Part shown: piece by piece, positions 1 to 11,882 of the stretch
Layout of the letters: the number at the start of each line of letters is the position of its first letter
Position numbering within the stretch: position 1 is the first letter of the stretch
Notes under the pieces: generated by a model
Database searches by the model: none
The model's input: the letters and a program-made list of their open reading frames with translations, nothing else
Told to the model about the DNA's origin: nothing
From: Cercis canadensis
Lineage: Eukaryota > Streptophyta > Magnoliopsida > Fabales > Fabaceae
Direction: 5' to 3'
Length of the DNA: 64,000 nt
Assembly (NCBI GenBank): GCA_003255065.1
Contig: QAOA01001366.1
Span: 889,341-953,340, forward strand
Made by a program: the position numbers and the translations under genes

Positions 1-129
1 ACAATTTTTATTATGCCGTATGTGAAGTGTGAATAAAACCGGTAGCTTTTATTAACATATTCTCATTTCTTAGCTGCTTTGATTGAGAAGAAATTTGCTT
101 AGGCAGATTGTAAACAAAAATCAATACCA

Positions 130-400
130 TACTTAGTACTCAGAACTCACAATAAGGAGGGTGCTGCTATCAAGTTTGAAGCTTGCGAAGGAGATGGAGT
201 AGTGCTTATTCAGAGTTATGATATGATCAATGGGGACCGCAAGCAAGTTATGCAGAGTCTCAAGTTTAACACAAGAAGATAACTCAGAATTAGGGGACAT
301 CATGGTTGATGCATGCCAAGGATTTTGCAACTCAGTTTCGGGACTGTTCTTTAGATTTTGTCCTTAGAGAGAGTAATATACTAATGTTGTTGCCCTTCAG
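130..400 (+). pseudogene. possible RNase H-like relic of a non-LTR retroelement
   Basis: Broken, very weak coding signal. In one frame about 246-356 reads VSSLTQEDNSELGDIMVDAC and then a stop; shifting frame gives FRDCSLDFVLRESN. The order of an NSELG-like turn followed by F-x-F-V-x-R-E-x-N resembles the end of the plant RVT_3 RNase H domain. Frameshifts and stops rule out a functional gene. The assignment rests on pattern only and may be wrong. Confidence 0.25.
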
Positions 401-420
401 GTTTCATTGTTGATGCTTTG

Positions 421-3400
421 TATATTGATTGTTTTCCTGCTGAATGAATCTTTGTTCCCTAAGAAAATGGATGAGGAGTGTTATTAGAAAGTAGAAACTA
501 CAACGTATAAGTGTCAAAATTGGATAGTTAGAACAAACAAAATAGTACTTAAAAGAATTTTAAAAATGTCTAATGCTCTCTTCTTAGGTGCATGCTTCAA
601 GAGTTAGAAAAAGAAAATCCATTTAATCTCAAAGTATATATATATATATAAAAGAATTTCTCTTTTATTATTGACCATCTTGATTCTTACCAAAGTATTT
701 GGATCACTAGATAATAGTTTTCTTGAGGAAATTAATTTATGCATTTGAATATTTGTTTCCATTTAAATCATGTATTAGTCCGTCTTCCACAAGGAATGAT
801 TAAGAATTTGAACCCTATTAATAGATACTAAAGCAACAAATGTACTAGAATCTTAATATTATACTTTAAATAGTAATGATAACTTGTAAAGTATGATTTA
901 ACAGATTTGGTTCTAGTCATATAATGTGACTCATGTTGTAAAAATTTAAATTGTGCATTTAATTTAAAGTTCATTTAAATCATTGACTATGTATTATCAC
1001 ATCAATATCTTTTTACAACATTAGTCATGTCACACGACTAAATCCAAATCCATGAAATAGCTATTTCATTTTAGAGAAATAGAATTAGAGCCTTTGAGGT
1101 GTATCTCATGGCCTTCTTGTGGGCCAGTTAGCAAAGGTCAAAAGTTAACAAGGATTCTCTTTTGGGCCATTCTTCCAATTAGTTAATACTCAATACCCCT
1201 TACTGAAAGAAAGGCGTCTTTGTTGTCATGCCCACATGTCACAGTCTAGTCGGCATATTTGAGTTCCACATCAAATTTATACTAGGGAGTTCCTGGGCTA
1301 AGAAACTGGACGAGACCCGTATTTTATATAAAAGGCCATTGTAAATTAACAGTCTCAACCCTTTTACCCANTTACCCAAAAAAAAAAGAATTTGACGGTT
1401 TCCATCCATCTTATTTGCTTAGCACAATGACGGGTTATGGTTATTCAGTCTCTGGCATGTGTACGTATGTGTGCATTTATTTATTTATCTTTTAGTATTG
1501 ATGCATGTGTGCATTTAAGAAGCATTACAATAACCTTGTAATGATAACACTAATGAGTGAATATACTTGCCAAAGTTGGATACTTATGATAGATACAGAA
1601 CACTACTTAAAAAATATTTTAAATGTCTATGATATGTACATTTAATGATACAATACTTCTTTTTTTATCAAATAGCCCGAGTCGAATAATATTAAAGTTA
1701 CCTTCAAAACTTGTAAGTTTTATGTTTGAATTTAAAGGTGTAGTCAAAATACTAAAAAAAAAAAACTTTAGTCATAAGAATATGAATATTTGATGTGAAG
1801 AGTTTTATTATTGTTATGTATTTTCATTCTCTTTTTTAAATGTGTTGTACTATTTTGTAAAAAAAAAAATTATGTGTAATGTATAAGTTGTATTCTCTTA
1901 TCATAATATCTTGCATGATATGCTCTAAGTGTAAAAACTTGTCTTACTATAACTTATGTTGCATAGATATTGGCACGAATTTTGTACTCGGTACGGTATG
2001 TAATGCCAATAAGGTTATTTTTTAAAAAATTGGGTACAGGTACACCTTATATATATAAACTTACTAAACTTGGGGCGAGTCATCCTTGCTCTAGGGGTTC
2101 CGTTATCGAAACACTTACAACTGTAGTTTTGTGTGGTAGAATGAAAAATTCTAAAAAAATTTAAGCATTAAAAATATCAATAATTAATTCTTAGCAAATA
2201 AGTAACAACTAACAAGTATTAATTCAAAATACAAATCATCAATCAAAATTTAGCTCCTAACATTATTAATTTCATAATTTTCATCACCACTATCATCAAT
2301 TATTATAGCTTCTATTTCATGGTTCATCAAGTAATAAGCTAACAATAGAGGAGCAATAGTGCAACACTGAGCAAGAAGAGGAAATTTGGGATTTTTGGTT
2401 TCTTCCTTCTAGTTTGAGTCATTTGATTGATTTCAATTCCGGCTAGGAGAAGAAGGAATTCAAAAATGAATAGGGCATTGTTTTTGGGCAGCATTATTGC
2501 CACTTAAGCGAAACAACATTGTTATGCGTAAGTGGGATTTTAGAAATAACCAAAATGACATCGTTCTACTTACCAATGGCCTCAGTGTGTTTTGGAGCCA
2601 AAGTAATGCATTTCAATGCGTATCGAAACGTACGAAAAAAAAAAATTGATACGCGTTTTGTGTTTCAAAGACATCTCCGAAACGGGTACACAATTAAAAG
2701 TCACGCTTTGGTGCTTCATAGCTGTAAACGTATAAGGATAAAATCCACTCACGAGAAATCGTACATGGTGATTATCTTACTTGACTGCTAATTTGTTTGG
2801 AGTAGGAAATTCATTTACTCTAAAACCGTGTAAGAATTTGAATTTCTACCATATCACTGGCTATCTTAACTAATTAAAGATAAAATTTCAAAATAATTTA
2901 ACTATTTTCCTGCAAAAGATGAATGCTTACACCTTCTTACAAAAATTAAAGTTTTTCAAGAGAGGTCATTCTATATATATTATAATGTTGTTTCCATTTT
3001 AAATTGGTAACGATCTTGACATGCAAAAGCTGACCCAAAGATATCTTACCGTTTTAAAATCTAAAAATAGGTAATAATCAATAATACCTTTAGTATGTTT
3101 TCATGTGTCTTCGCTGTCAAAATCATCAAAATTAATTGTTAATAAAATAACAAGTCACTTGCTGGATAATCCTTAAGGTGAGTTTGGAAAATTGAAAAGT
3201 TACCTCAAAATCGTTTAAATTGAAATTTGTTCTGTAAATCTTTTAATTTATTCTAGTTTATCTGAAATTTAGTATTAAACTAGTTCTAATACACATATTG
3301 GTTGCTGAATCCTTACAAATGCTCAAAAAAGTTTGATGAACTTCCCAATAGAGTTTCAATGGTGGTTTTGCATTGTAATTGAACAATGATAATGTCTGAA

Positions 3401-3660
3401 TTAATTTTAAAAATTGAAAAATAATGCTAATATTCATATGTTATCACTACTATGTATTATTTTTTCCCAAGGAAACCAAACTAGCCTTAAGCATTGGTAA
3501 GAATTTTTCCCACTTTAAATGGGAGTGTCAATATCACTCTGGCTTTACAATAAAAACATAATCCTTAGGTTGACTTTGACCACACAATCTCATATCCATG
3601 TTAAGCTTCCTTGTAGACCCCACAACACATGGACCCCAAAACACCACCTGAGTACAGAGT
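421..3660. other. AT-rich intergenic DNA, no gene seen
   Basis: Contains a short (TA)n run near 637-650, a single-N join at 1371 with ttaccca on both sides, and a stretch at about 1960-2790 with higher GC and CG-containing words (tacggtatg, cgaaacgtacg) that looks like an old transposon. The open frames here are short, have no recognisable domain, and are not annotated. Confidence 0.6.
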
Positions 3661-3662
3661 AC

Positions 3663-3669
3663 TATAAAA
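3663..3669 (+). promoter_or_regulatory. TATA box of the AHL gene
   Basis: TATAAAA lies 80 bases upstream of the ATG and is followed by a CT-rich leader, the usual layout of a plant RNA polymerase II core promoter. Transcription would start near 3695, giving a leader of about 50 nt. Confidence 0.7.
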
Positions 3670-3742
3670 CCAACCCAATAAAATAAGAACTCACACTCCA
3701 CCTCACTCTCTTCCTTCCTCTGTCACTGTGTGTCCCCCAACA

Positions 3743-4669
3743 ATGGCGGACCACGGCTGCGCCATCTCCCTCGCCCAGCTCTCTCCAACTTCCGACGATG
3801 AATCCTCCGACCAAAGCCCCCGGAGCCTGGCCACCCTCTCAGGCAGCGTCATTGGTGGGTCCTCCTCCAATTCCAAGCTCAAGAAATCCCCACCCTCCGG
3901 CAGCTACTCCCTCCTCGGCGGAGGCTGCGGCGCCAACGAGCACCAGATATTCCCAAGCTCGAAGAAACCCAGAGGCAGGCCACCTGGGTCGAAGAACAAG
4001 CCGAAGCCACCCCTTGTGATCACCAAGGAGAACGAGCAGGCCCTAAAACCCGCCGTCCTCGAAATCCCCGCCGGCTCCGACGTGGTGGAGATGATTGTCC
4101 AGTTCGCCTGCCGCCGCCACGTGAGCGTGACGGTTCTGAGTGGGTCGGGGGCACTGTCAAACGTTAGACTGCGGCACCCTGTGTCCCCTAACCAACTTCT
4201 CACCTACACAGGACACTATCCTATGTTGTCCCTTTCTGGCTCTTACATCAGTGGCTCTTATTCACCACCTTCCTCTTCAAATCCATCTTCTTCTGCTATC
4301 CCTTGGCCAGCTTATTCTTCCTTTGGGGTTTGCCTCTTAGGGCCACAGGGGAATTGCTTTGGTGGGATAGTTTGTGGGGAAGTTATAGCGGCGACTCCAA
4401 TCGTGGCTGTGGTGACGACTTTCAAGAACCCTTGTTTTGAGAGGGTTTTGATTGATGAAAATGGTGAAGGTGATCATCAAGATGTCAAAACAGGGGTTGC
4501 TGGGAACAACAATGCAAATGCAACTGAACAAGGCACTGCTGTTGGCAACAATGCCATGCCTCTTGCTGTGTACAATGCTGCTGCTGCTAGTCCAAGCCCT
4601 CTCAATTGTCAAGCATCTCCTCATGATGTGCTTCAATGGGGCCATGCTACTCGCAACCCCAATTATTGA
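3743..4669 (+). CDS. AT-hook motif nuclear-localized (AHL) protein, single exon
   Basis: 308 aa. A Ser-rich N-terminus leads to one type-I AT-hook (core RGRP at residues 77-80, extended by PGSKNKPKPP), then a PPC/DUF296 domain at about 104-235 and a low-complexity Asn/Ala/Pro-rich tail. AHL proteins bind the minor groove of AT-rich DNA in the nucleus through the hook; the PPC domain trimerises and contacts other regulators. One hook, a type-I-like layout and no intron fit the intronless clade A. The ATG at 3743 is the first good start; the frame is open 15 bases further upstream but only from a GTG. The six-residue PPC motif usually written GRFEIL reads GHYPML (157-162), an unusual substitution. 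The TATA box at 3663 and an aataaataa stretch near 4880 frame the transcript. Family is certain; the exact member is not. Confidence 0.93.
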   Translation: MADHGCAISLAQLSPTSDDESSDQSPRSLATLSGSVIGGSSSNSKLKKSPPSGSYSLLGGGCGANEHQIFPSSKKPRGRPPGSKNKPKPPLVITKENEQALKPAVLEIPAGSDVVEMIVQFACRRHVSVTVLSGSGALSNVRLRHPVSPNQLLTYTGHYPMLSLSGSYISGSYSPPSSSNPSSSAIPWPAYSSFGVCLLGPQGNCFGGIVCGEVIAATPIVAVVTTFKNPCFERVLIDENGEGDHQDVKTGVAGNNNANATEQGTAVGNNAMPLAVYNAAAASPSPLNCQASPHDVLQWGHATRNPNY

Positions 4670-5016
4670 TCATCATTTTGACATCTGAGTATCTACCATT
4701 TGGGTTTTAGCATTCAAAAGCATAACCCATTTGGGACTTTCTGTTTTCTCATTGTTCAGACAAGTTTTTATATATAGACCAAAAAATGGGCTTCTTTATG
4801 GTCCTCTCTTAGGTTCCTAGCTCAAAAGTTATATGAAGGAAATGCACCCTGCTTGTTAATTTCTGTCTTTCTTTTTATGAATAAATAAGAGAAAGCAAAT
4901 AAATTTTTCAATGGGGGCTTTAATTTCAATAGTTTGATTAAGTTTTCAGGGATTTATTTCGATGTCGGTGGGTCTCTGTGATGAAGCTGAAGCTACTTTT
5001 GGTGTTGGACTTGTGC

Positions 5017-5060
5017 AGCTGCTGCTGCTGCTGCTATTGCTATTGCTATTGCTATTGCTG
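5017..5060 (+). repeat. (CTG)n / (CTATTG)n microsatellite
   Basis: A run of CTG triplets passes into a CTATTG hexamer repeat about 350 bases after the AHL stop codon. It creates a poly-leucine reading frame (4962-5249) that has no other protein-like feature. Confidence 0.85.
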
Positions 5061-7417
5061 CCAGTGCTAATTTGTGTCAGTAATTTTTGTTCTGGAATTC
5101 CAAACATACAATCTCAGAGAGTCTGCTCATTCTGCTTCCCTCGGGAAGGGCCCATTTGCTATCTTCAATGCAGAGAAGGCATGGAGACAAATAAAAGAGG
5201 AAGAGAGAAATTACAAGTCGATGGCTTTGGCTTCATAAAACAGACATGACTTGACTACACTACTATTCCCAGCGGTGTAGCTTTCATCATTTAGTTAGAG
5301 ATGATAAAAAACCTCTTCTCTTTCTGTTTTTTTCTTTAGATGCGGAGACCCTTCCATCATTTTAGTTCTAAAGTGAGGATGCATTGGTTAAGAATTCAAA
5401 ATGTCCCTTCAGAATCTCACTTAATTGGTTAATCTCTTGCTAGATCTCCTTATCTTTGTCAATTTGGGATATGAATATAGATAAAATTATGGAAAATGTA
5501 GTTACTTTAATTCCATTTTCCTTTCACTTTCTTTATTGTTTATACTTGCTGAGGTGTAATGTACAAGATGGTGATTGTTAAATTAGTATAACAAAAAAAT
5601 ATAATATGAGAATAAGACCACTATAAGACTATTATTTAAAGATTGACTTCCACTTTGCTAAATAATGTGCGGTTAGAATTTGAGAGAGAAGCTCTACATT
5701 CTCTTTAAAAATTCACTCACCTTTGCAATTTTTCTCAAACAAGGTTCCATTTTTTTACAGCCCTTAGGTGCAGCTTTTTTTTAAGTAAGTCTGCTTCTTT
5801 CTTGTTTCTCCTGTTCTCCTTTTTATCAGGTTTTTGCCTCCTTTTTTTTTTTTCTCTGTTTTGTTGTTGCCGCCAATACTTTGTGCGTCAGCAGCCTTAT
5901 ATGTTCATTTTATTTAATTATTTTTATTTATTTTAGGTGTTTTAATCTATCTTTTCAATAAATTGTTTCAATTTGTTAATTGTGTTTTACACATTTCTAT
6001 TGTTTATAGGCAGATCTGGTGTTCTAAAAGGTTAATCTATCAGATTCAATATCTATTTTAGATAAATCTCAAAATTTTTATATCATATTTCATGTATTTT
6101 ATAAAAGTAATACTTCAAGTAAATCAAGCATTTAATCTCGCTGCAGCACATTTAGTATTTTTCTTTGCCGTTATAGATGTTTTGTCATTGAATGTCAATG
6201 ACCTCTGTTTTATCAAGACCTGGAGCTATGCATTTATTTGTTTTTTAGTATAAAAAAGATAAATATAAAAATTTATTTTAATNGTCCATATTAACTTTTT
6301 AAATTTTTAGAAATATTATATTGAGAATTTCATATAATGTTATTTGTTATTGTGTGAATGTTAATTGACTTAATACAATGAATTTATGTTTTCTAAAAAA
6401 AAAAAAACTTTGATAAATAATATGATTTTTTTGTTTTTGTATAGAAATTATCTATAAGGCATACGATATATATACATATTTGGAAAGATTTTATGATATT
6501 TAAGTCCGTGGATTTTGGGTAATTTATAGTAGCGCCGTGGCCCTAGTAGGAGCCTCTAATTTTAACTTTTAAGTGGATAATCTCGAAGGCAATTAGAGCT
6601 GATAATCTCAAAAGTAATTAGAAACTATCAATAAATAATACAAAAAATTTATGATAGTATATTATATAATATTGATGTAGTAAATAGATGTAATTTTTAT
6701 ATTTTATTATATATAAAATTAATTTATCTTATTTTTTTTAAATAAACTTAAAAATAGTTAATTTGTATATATGTCATTCACACATTGACTATTTTTATGT
6801 AGTATGATATACAACATAAATATAAAAAATATCTAAAAAAATTTCTAAATAATATTGGGGCATTGTGACATGTGTGACAATGCATACTTGCAAAGAGTTT
6901 ATGACATTTTTTATACCAAGGATCACTAGTAGAATTCAAATTCGAACTTTTAGCTAGACGGACAATCCCATGCCCTTAAGGTAACAACAATGATAATTAG
7001 AAACGGTTGACAAAAAACATTGCGCCATGCGTTACATTTATGTATTTGGAAGGGATTTATAGCATTTGTCAAAGGACTATATAAAAATTTTCAATTCAAA
7101 TTTTCAATGAGACTAACAATGTCACACCACTGAAGTAATAATATAATTTTAGATAAAATTGTTAAAGATTGAGTTCAAATTTCAAAAATAAATTGTAAGC
7201 GCTTAGAAAGTATCAAGAAAATTATGCTATGTGTTACGTTTACACGTATTAGGAAGGATTTTAGGACATTTACCCCAAAGGTTTTGGGAAAAATTTTGAA
7301 TTCTAACCTTGAGCTAGGCAGATAATCCTATGCCCTTACACATGCATACTTAATAATCTTGCATTTTGAAGTATGATCCCCATGGAATAATATTGTAATC
7401 TTGTGAAATAGTGAAAT
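5061..7417. other. AT-rich intergenic DNA with repeat fragments
   Basis: No gene seen. There are poly-T tracts near 5840 and a single-N join at 6283 without visible flanking duplication. About 6655-6800 resembles 20540-20660 (shared words ttttatattttattatat and catacattgacta or cacacattgacta), suggesting a dispersed, highly AT-rich element. Confidence 0.5.
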
Positions 7418-8205
7418 GGTAAGGGCTATACTACACCTTCTAAGTTTGGTGAGTTTGGGTGGGATTCACTCAATGATTTTGGTGTCATTGCAAATATTTC
7501 AAAAAATTGAATTACGTAATATGTACCAAAACATACAGTTATTTATAAAATGCAATAACAACACAATATAAAAACAATGTCAGGAAACAACTTTTTTAAG
7601 TTTACTTTTTGATATTTTTTGTATGGTAAGCATTATGCTACCACTCCCAAGAGGGGATAGTAGTATTACACTCATTTAGTTGGATGAGTTTAAGTGAGAT
7701 CCACCAATTAATTTTAATGTCATTGTTAAGATATAAAAAAATTGAGTCACTCAGTATATGCTAGAATATATAATTTTTTATAAAATATAAGAATGACACA
7801 ATATAAAAAAATGTGTCAAAAAATAACTTTTTTTAAGTTTATTTTTTGGCACATTTTGTTATATCATGTCGTTCTTACATTTTATAAGAAATTGTATATT
7901 TTGACACGTACTGAATATCTTAATGTTTTGAGATTTTTGCAATGATATTAAAATTCTATTGTAAGTCTCACTGAGTCCTATCCAACTGAGAGGGTGTTAG
8001 CATAACTTTCACATTTTTTTATATTATGTCGTTCTTATATTTTATAAAAAAATTATATATTCTAACTCTTATTAAGTAATTTAATTTTTTAATATATTTA
8101 TAATTACATTAAAATTATATTATAAATTTTACTAAATCCCATCCAATTAAAATAAGAGTGTAGCGCTACACTTTCCTCAAAGGAGAGTGTAGCAAAATGC
8201 TCACC
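7418..8205. mobile_element. foldback MITE cluster with duplicated arms
   Basis: The arm starting ggtaagcattatgctac at 7625 is matched in inverted orientation twice: by about 7850-8005 and again by about 8006-8205, which ends in gcaaaatgctcacc. A further, truncated left arm begins at 7418. All arms share the internal words aattttttataaaatataag and acaatataaaaa. The structure is a non-autonomous foldback element in which one or both arms were duplicated or nested. No transposase coding is present. A relative lies at 14246-14600. Confidence 0.7.
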
Positions 8206-8813
8206 GAATGAAATATGCTCATAATTTTATTTTCACCCTTCATGTAATGCGTTCTACAAATTCTATCATCAACTACACCGTCTCTATCGTACGTGAAAGA
8301 TGGTGAGTAGAAGGGCAAGGATTTTGGAAGATAACTTTTCATTAATAAGGAATTAAAGACACTAGTCCATAACCCAGTCAAAAAGTTCAGGCCTTAAGAC
8401 ATACTCGGCTCTTATTAGATGTGACAAGAAGAGCAGTCCAATTCCTCTGCTCTCTTATTTATTATCCTTTCGTCCTGTTTCAACTACTATGAGAGAGAAA
8501 GCTTTTCTCTGAGGGAGGAAAATGATGAAAATTACTGAGGTGAATTTCATGATCTTTTGAGTAAGGATTTGAGCTGAGCTCAAAAGTGATTACACGCGAG
8601 CAAAGCTAGAAGTAGAGCTGGGGATGTACTGTGTATGTGAGGATTCTATTCTAATTCTTCATTTTAGTAAAAAAAATTTGCCGGGCTTTGTTTTCTTCTT
8701 TTCTTAGCAAGAGGAAAAATAAAAGCTGCATTGACTTCTTTCTCTTTAACCCCAATTGCCGCTATTCACTTATAATTAAGTACTTGTATGCTGGTCAAAG
8801 TTCAGACATCTTT

Positions 8814-8945
8814 TTACCTCTGATTGTAATTTCCACGCCTGAATTTTGCTCTCAGAAAGGGTTTTCTTTGTGAGGAAGAACTGAGAGGTAAAAAGCAAAA
8901 GAAGCAAATGAAAAAGAGGGAAGATCTTGGGAATTGGAGAAGCAT
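8814..8945 (-). CDS. candidate small secreted peptide precursor
   Basis: 43 codons, minus strand. Residues 1-24 form a textbook secretory signal (a short basic/polar start, then LFFICFFCFLPL, then SSSS). The remainder is short and strongly basic (QRKPFLRAKFRRGNYNQR). A perfect TATA box lies about 100 bases upstream with a CT-rich leader between, and aataaat signals on the same strand near 8455 could end the transcript. The stop follows an AG|GTAAAA splice-donor match, so this may be only the first exon of a longer precursor. The C-terminus does not match CLE, IDA, RGF, CEP, PSK or CIF peptide motifs that I know. The promoter layout and signal peptide support a gene; the mature product is unknown. 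Confidence 0.5.
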   Translation of the reverse strand: MLLQFPRSSLFFICFFCFLPLSSSSQRKPFLRAKFRRGNYNQR

Positions 8946-9045
8946 GTGACTTTTTGATGAGTAGAGGGTTAGAAGAAGCAGAAATAGGGTGTTGCTTTGC
9001 GCAGCAGCGTACGAAGGTTTCAGTTGGTGGGAAGAAAGGAAAGTC

Positions 9046-9053
9046 CTTTTATA
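9046..9053 (-). promoter_or_regulatory. TATA box of the small secreted peptide gene
   Basis: On the minus strand CCTATAAAAGG spans 9045-9055, about 100 bases upstream of the ATG at 8945. The sequence between is pyrimidine-rich, as in plant leaders. Confidence 0.6.
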
Positions 9054-9827
9054 GGTTAGACTTTAGGATAACATTCTCCAACGCTTAGGTTATTAGGAGC
9101 AAGCAAGTACAAGCACTTGGAATTATGTGGTCACTGTATGCGTAAGGGAGACAATATGTGGTACCATTCCTGTTACTCATTAGTCCACTGGTTTACTGTG
9201 CTCCTCCTCTATTGTTCAGCGGTTTCTTTGCTTCCCTCTCTTTTCTCCTACGGAAATTATCTAAGAGGTGTAAGAGATTTTAAAATAAAAAACTAATTTT
9301 AAAGTAACTGTTCACATGAAAAATATTTGATTTTAATCAAATTAAATAATTTTATCAAGGTTATTACGAGGTATCATATTCTTTCTTTATATGTAAGAAA
9401 GATAAAAAAAAAAAAAAAACGTTTAAGATCATATTATGCTTGGATAGGGCAGTTCTGGGCTACCCACCAATTTTAAGGAGAAAAAAAATACTTTTAACGA
9501 GGAGTTTAGAACGAAACAAATTTTCAAACCATTGTAAAATTATCAAAAAATTACAAAAGAAATTAATATTCTCTGTCATTTTTTAATCTATTTTTTTTAG
9601 AACTTTTTTTGGTATCACATCGTTTACATATTTTATAACGAATTAATGTTATTAAGTAATTCAATTTTTTAAAATTTTCGTAACAATACTAAACTCAATA
9701 GGTGAATTTCACCAAAACACTTCCAGTATTTTTTTTGACTTTGTTAAACTCAAATTCTATCAAATTATTTTAGTATTTTAACACATACAAAATAACTCAA
9801 TTTTTTTAAAATTTTTACAATGACATT
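9054..9827. other. intergenic DNA
   Basis: A TC-rich patch at 9195-9250 is followed by AT-rich sequence. About 9600-9720 resembles one arm of the 7.4-8.2 kb foldback family. No gene seen. Confidence 0.5.
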
Positions 9828-9834
9828 AAATTTT

Positions 9835-10386
9835 AGGCTTAATTGCAATTTTGGTCCTCCTATTTTAACCACTTGAACGTTTTGGTCCCATTCTTTAAAA
9901 ATGAACTATTGAGTCCCTCTATATTCATAAAATGTACAAGTTTAGTCTATTTATCTTTAAGTCAAAATTTTTAGGTTTATTTCAAGGTGTAAAGTTCTCT
10001 GATTCATAATTCCAGAATTCAGATTGAAGGGCTACATCTTGTGAACATTCTCACTAAATTTGAGCATGATCTAACGGTGAAACTCAGCCTAAAATACCAA
10101 AACCATAAGTTTTCATCTAACCAAAAATTTAGACTTATTCACTGTTAGATCGAGCTGAAATTTAATGGAAAGATTCATAAGACGTAGTTATTCAATCTGA
10201 ACGGTGAGATTATGAATTAGAGAACTTTACACGTTGAAATAAACCTAAAAATTTTGACTTAAAGATAAATAGACTAAACTTGTACATTTTATGAATATAG
10301 AGGGACTCAATAGTTCATTTTTAAAAGAAGGAGGACCAAAACGTTCAAGTGGTTAAAATAAGATGACAAAAATTGTAATTAAACCT
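9835..10386. mobile_element. 552-bp foldback MITE with target-site duplication
   Basis: The two halves are inverted copies along nearly their whole length: the left end aggcttaattgcaatttt matches the inverted right end, and the match continues through the landmark words gtacaagtttagtctattta and gatctaacggtga to a centre near 10110. The element is flanked by a 7-base direct repeat, aaatttt (9828-9834 and 10387-10393). It carries no coding capacity. RNA read through it would fold into one hairpin of about 270 bp. The TIR class is not certain. Confidence 0.85.
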
Positions 10387-10393
10387 AAATTTT

Positions 10394-11873
10394 ACTGAGA
10401 TATGTCACACTTGAATACCCTTATGTAGAGGTGAGGGTAGGACTAATCTCTTTAAAAATGGGTAGCTTAAAAAACCCAAAAATAAGATATTTCGTATACA
10501 TTTTTGTGAATTAAGTTTGAAGGAATTATTGTTGGGTGAGTAAATTTATAATATTTTTTAGTAGTTGACAAAGAATTAAAAATCGCCAACCCTTTATTTT
10601 TTGCTAATGCCTCACTGAGAATTAATTCTTTCATTACCAACCCTTTATCCAACAAAACAAATAGTGCATAGCATGGTTGGGCCATCTAGGCCCTACAAGT
10701 GTCATCCCAGCCCAACTCATATCATAGGTGCCTCTCTCTGAACGCAAACGCCCATCACTTATGCATAAGCCCATTAATATATTCGCATTAAAGTTAGTGA
10801 GAAAAAAAAAAAAAAACTTCATATCGTAATAACCAACACTTTTAAATGCACCTAAAAAAAAAAAAAAAACCCAAATTGCAGTGTCCCTATATTTAACACA
10901 TTCATTGTATCCCTCTTTAATTTTTATTTTTCTGGAAAATTATTTGCAAGTTGTAAAAGTAAAAGTATTTATTGTGGATTATTTATTTTAGGCATGTAGC
11001 GAGCAGATAACTAAAAATTAGCAATAAACTATATATAAAAATGTCCAAGCTCTTATTTTTATTTGTAATAAACGCTTTAAAACTAATTGATCAAAAAAAG
11101 AAACAAAAGAGAAAAATAAGGACTTTTTTTTTTTGCCAGTAATTGCTAAAGTGTACGAAATTCATATCTTTCCTTCATATTTATTTTGGAAATAATAAGA
11201 GTCTCTCTATTTATTTACACACCATTTATGTGCATACTCATAAGAATATTTGCATCCAAACAAACATGAAAATAGTGAAAAGAGAAATGATAATTCACCA
11301 AAAAAATACACACTACTTCACACTATTTAAATTTAAATGGTCAGATCTACCATCTACATAAAAAAATAATTGATGGGTCTTGTTCAATTTTTAGTAGACT
11401 TAGTTAAATACTTAAACTAAATTTAGATACTACCAAGAGTGTAATGTGGATGAAAAGAGTTCTACTAAAATTTTGATGTAACAACTAAAAGGTGCACAAC
11501 AATATGCAATTATATATCATTATTCCAACAATAAAATTGGTAAAATAGTTGAATTCATGAATCTGCTCTAAGTCCTAACTCTGAACCAGACAGTGATCAC
11601 AGTACTTGGGGGCCCCAAGTTTTAGGTTCTAGTCCACAAATCCAATGAAAAACATTTCCTTTTCCATTTTTCCCCATTTAATCCAATAATGGAATACATT
11701 TGGAGAAACAGATAAAAATTGCGATTCTTCTTTCCTTTAATAGGAGGTAATACTTCAACTGTAAAATAGCAACTGCTTGGCTATTAGGATATCCCCTTAG
11801 TATTTAATAATATCTAATAAATTTATTACTTTTTACTACAATAAAATGATTAAAATGTCTTTGTTTAAGGTAT
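10394..11873. other. AT-rich intergenic DNA, no gene seen
   Basis: Contains several poly-A tracts (10801-10815, 10854-10869, and poly-T at 11126-11135). The short open frames lack domains and run through homopolymers. Confidence 0.6.
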
Positions 11874-11882
11874 ACACTCTCC

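Noticed and set aside
3728..3742. Upstream extension of the AHL frame by five codons
   Set aside because: It would start at GTG; the first ATG, at 3743, is the normal plant start.
4962..5249. 95-codon frame with poly-leucine resembling a signal peptide
   Set aside because: The leucines come from a CTG/CTATTG microsatellite; nothing else supports a gene.
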